A DNA stretch of 6,892 bases from Candidatus Bipolaricaulota bacterium (lineage in GTDB: Bacteria > Bipolaricaulota > Bipolaricaulia > M55B111): contig JAGXLP010000064.1 in assembly GCA_018334615.1 (NCBI GenBank), positions 1 through 6,892 of the forward strand. The letters run 5' to 3'. Numbering within the stretch: the stretch's first letter is position 1; each line of letters begins with the position of its first letter. Below are positions 5,547 through 6,892 of this stretch, one piece after another. Made by a program: the position numbers and the translations under genes. The notes under the pieces were generated by a model. The model saw only the letters and a program-made list of their open reading frames with translations. It ran no database searches and was not told the origin of the DNA.

Positions 5547-6892
5547 GTGGCGGAAGTCATCGCAGAAGGTAAGATTGACGATGTTGTATCCTCGTTGGAA
5601 GAAAAAGGTGTAAAATTTATTAGACTTCAATTTACCGATATACTCGGTATTCCGAAGGACGTGGAAATTACACTGGCTGAATTGCCCAAAGCCCTGAAGG
5701 AAGGTGTGGCTTTTGACGGTTCTTCTATTGAGGGGTTTGCCAGAATATTTGAGTCAGACATGTATCTTCACCCTGACGTAGATACGCTAACCATTTATCC
5801 CTGGGAGTCTGAAACTAGCGAAGGGGAGAAATACCGCAATGCTCGAATAATTTGTGATGTCCATAAACCGGACGGAGACCCGTTCGAGGGCGACCCTCGT
5901 TACGCTTTAAAAAAGGTCCAAGGAGAGGCCGGATCCAGGGGATTGGAGATGTTTGCCGGAGCCGAACCCGAGTTTTTCATGTTCAGAAGTAATGGCGAGA
6001 ATGAGCTCCGGAATAGCTCTACGGCACTGCACGACCAGGGTGGCTATTTTGACCTGATGCCGGTCGATAAAGGAGAAGAAGCCAGAAAGGATATCGTGAT
6101 CAGTCTTGAAAAGATGGGATTTGAAGTAGAGACTGCCCATCATGAGGTTGCCTCCAGCCAGCACGAGATAGACTTCCGTTACGACGAAGCTCTTACTCTG
6201 GCCGATCAGTTGATTACCTTCAAGACCACGACCAAAACCATAGCTTTAAAACACGGATTGAATGCTACCTTTATGCCCAAACCCTACGAAAGGATAAATG
6301 GCTCCGGTATGCATACCCACATTTCCCTGACGGAGGACGGGAAGAATTGTTTCTACGAGCCGGACAACCCGTACGAACTTTCCGATAAAGCACTTCACTT
6401 TATAGGCGGTTTGATCGAACACATAGACGCAATTACGGCGCTGACGAACCCTACGGTAAATTCCTACAAGAGACTGGTTCCCGGATACGAAGCTCCCGTA
6501 AACATATCCTGGGGGCGGCACAATCGTTCCGTGTTGATTAGAGTTCCCCACACCAGCACGCCGAAGACCTCGACAAGAATAGAGTTAAGAAGTCCGGATC
6601 CGACAGCTAACCCCTATTTGACCTTCACGGCGATTTTAAAAGCCGGATTACACGGCATTGAAGAGGGAATTGAACCGCCTGAACCAGTGGAAGAAGACCT
6701 TTACGAAATGAAAGACGGAACGAAAGAGGAAAGAGGCATCAGTTCGCTCCCCGAAAGTTTGACCAAAGCGCTGGACGCGCTGGAAGAAGACGAAGTAATC
6801 ACGGACGCGATTGGCTCTCACATCCTTGAACATTACTTGAGAGCGAAAAGGACAGAAGCGCGGGAATACCAGGTCAACGTGACCGACTGGGA
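5547..6892 (+). CDS. glnA: Glutamine synthetase type I (3' end cut by window)
   Basis: Ammonia-assimilating enzyme: glutamate + NH3 + ATP gives glutamine, in a cytoplasmic dodecamer. 448 residues are visible, ending in the family's C-terminal tail (VTDW), so probably only about 10 are missing. The beta-grasp N-terminal domain (about 15-100) contains DGSSIEGF (57-64). The catalytic domain shows GAEPEFF (Glu140, Glu142), HHEVASSQHEID (Glu200, Glu207), NGSGMHTH (His256), NPTVNSYKRLVPGYEAP with flap Glu315, NRS (Arg327), IRVP (Arg332) and RIELRSPDPTANPYL (Arg344, Glu346, Arg348). The length and the segment DLYEM...ERGISSLPESL fit the shorter GSI-alpha class rather than the adenylylated GSI-beta class. 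Arg66 in GFARIFESDMYL matches the position of the feedback arginine (R62) of Bacillus GS. The loop at 334-343 reads HTSTPKTSTR, unlike the common ASRG form. The start is GTG, set by the upstream GGAGGT. Confidence 0.97.
   Translation, partial: MAEVIAEGKIDDVVSSLEEKGVKFIRLQFTDILGIPKDVEITLAELPKALKEGVAFDGSSIEGFARIFESDMYLHPDVDTLTIYPWESETSEGEKYRNARIICDVHKPDGDPFEGDPRYALKKVQGEAGSRGLEMFAGAEPEFFMFRSNGENELRNSSTALHDQGGYFDLMPVDKGEEARKDIVISLEKMGFEVETAHHEVASSQHEIDFRYDEALTLADQLITFKTTTKTIALKHGLNATFMPKPYERINGSGMHTHISLTEDGKNCFYEPDNPYELSDKALHFIGGLIEHIDAITALTNPTVNSYKRLVPGYEAPVNISWGRHNRSVLIRVPHTSTPKTSTRIELRSPDPTANPYLTFTAILKAGLHGIEEGIEPPEPVEEDLYEMKDGTKEERGISSLPESLTKALDALEEDEVITDAIGSHILEHYLRAKRTEAREYQVNVTDW

Overview
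The window looks like ordinary chromosomal DNA from a bacterium and carries five protein genes. Two are cut by the window edges. Base composition is moderate and coding density is high. The evidence for a bacterium is promoter architecture and termination. The divergent lrp/glnA intergenic region holds a perfect TTGACA-N16-TATAAT on the + strand and a TTGAAA-N16-TATAAT on the - strand. Most starts have strong Shine-Dalgarno sequences, and an 11-bp perfect hairpin followed by a T-rich run ends the phosphoesterase gene. Two features, a MetX fused to CBS domains and an Lrp/AsnC regulator beside glnA, are also familiar from euryarchaea, so an archaeal origin was considered but is less likely. The proteins are moderately rich in Glu/Asp. 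A halophilic or anaerobic lineage is possible, but I cannot assign a phylum.

Layout. 1-1758 (+): 3' half of carB, the carbamoyl-phosphate synthase large subunit. 1761-3263 (-): metX, a homoserine O-acyltransferase with a C-terminal CBS pair, converging on carB with only 2 bp between the stop codons. 3264-3516: divergent intergenic region with no clear-cut promoter. 3517-4839 (+): an exported or membrane-anchored calcineurin-like metallophosphoesterase. 4840-4919: intergenic region with an intrinsic terminator. 4920-5372 (-): an Lrp/AsnC-family regulator. 5373-5546: divergent regulatory region with two opposed sigma70-type promoters, a 10-bp palindrome across the glnA -35 box, and spaced TCAAA-containing repeats. 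5547-6892 (+): glnA, type I glutamine synthetase, missing only a short C-terminal end.

Theme. Four of the five genes belong to nitrogen and amino-acid metabolism. GlnA makes glutamine, which is the nitrogen donor for carbamoyl phosphate synthesis by CarAB (pyrimidines and arginine). MetX starts the committed branch to methionine. The Lrp-like protein is well placed to regulate glnA and itself. The phosphoesterase is the outlier and has no evident link to its neighbours. I found no mobile element, CRISPR array, RNA gene, phage gene or wholly novel system. The most unusual items are the MetX-CBS fusion, the repeat-rich lrp/glnA control region and the divergent phosphoesterase.
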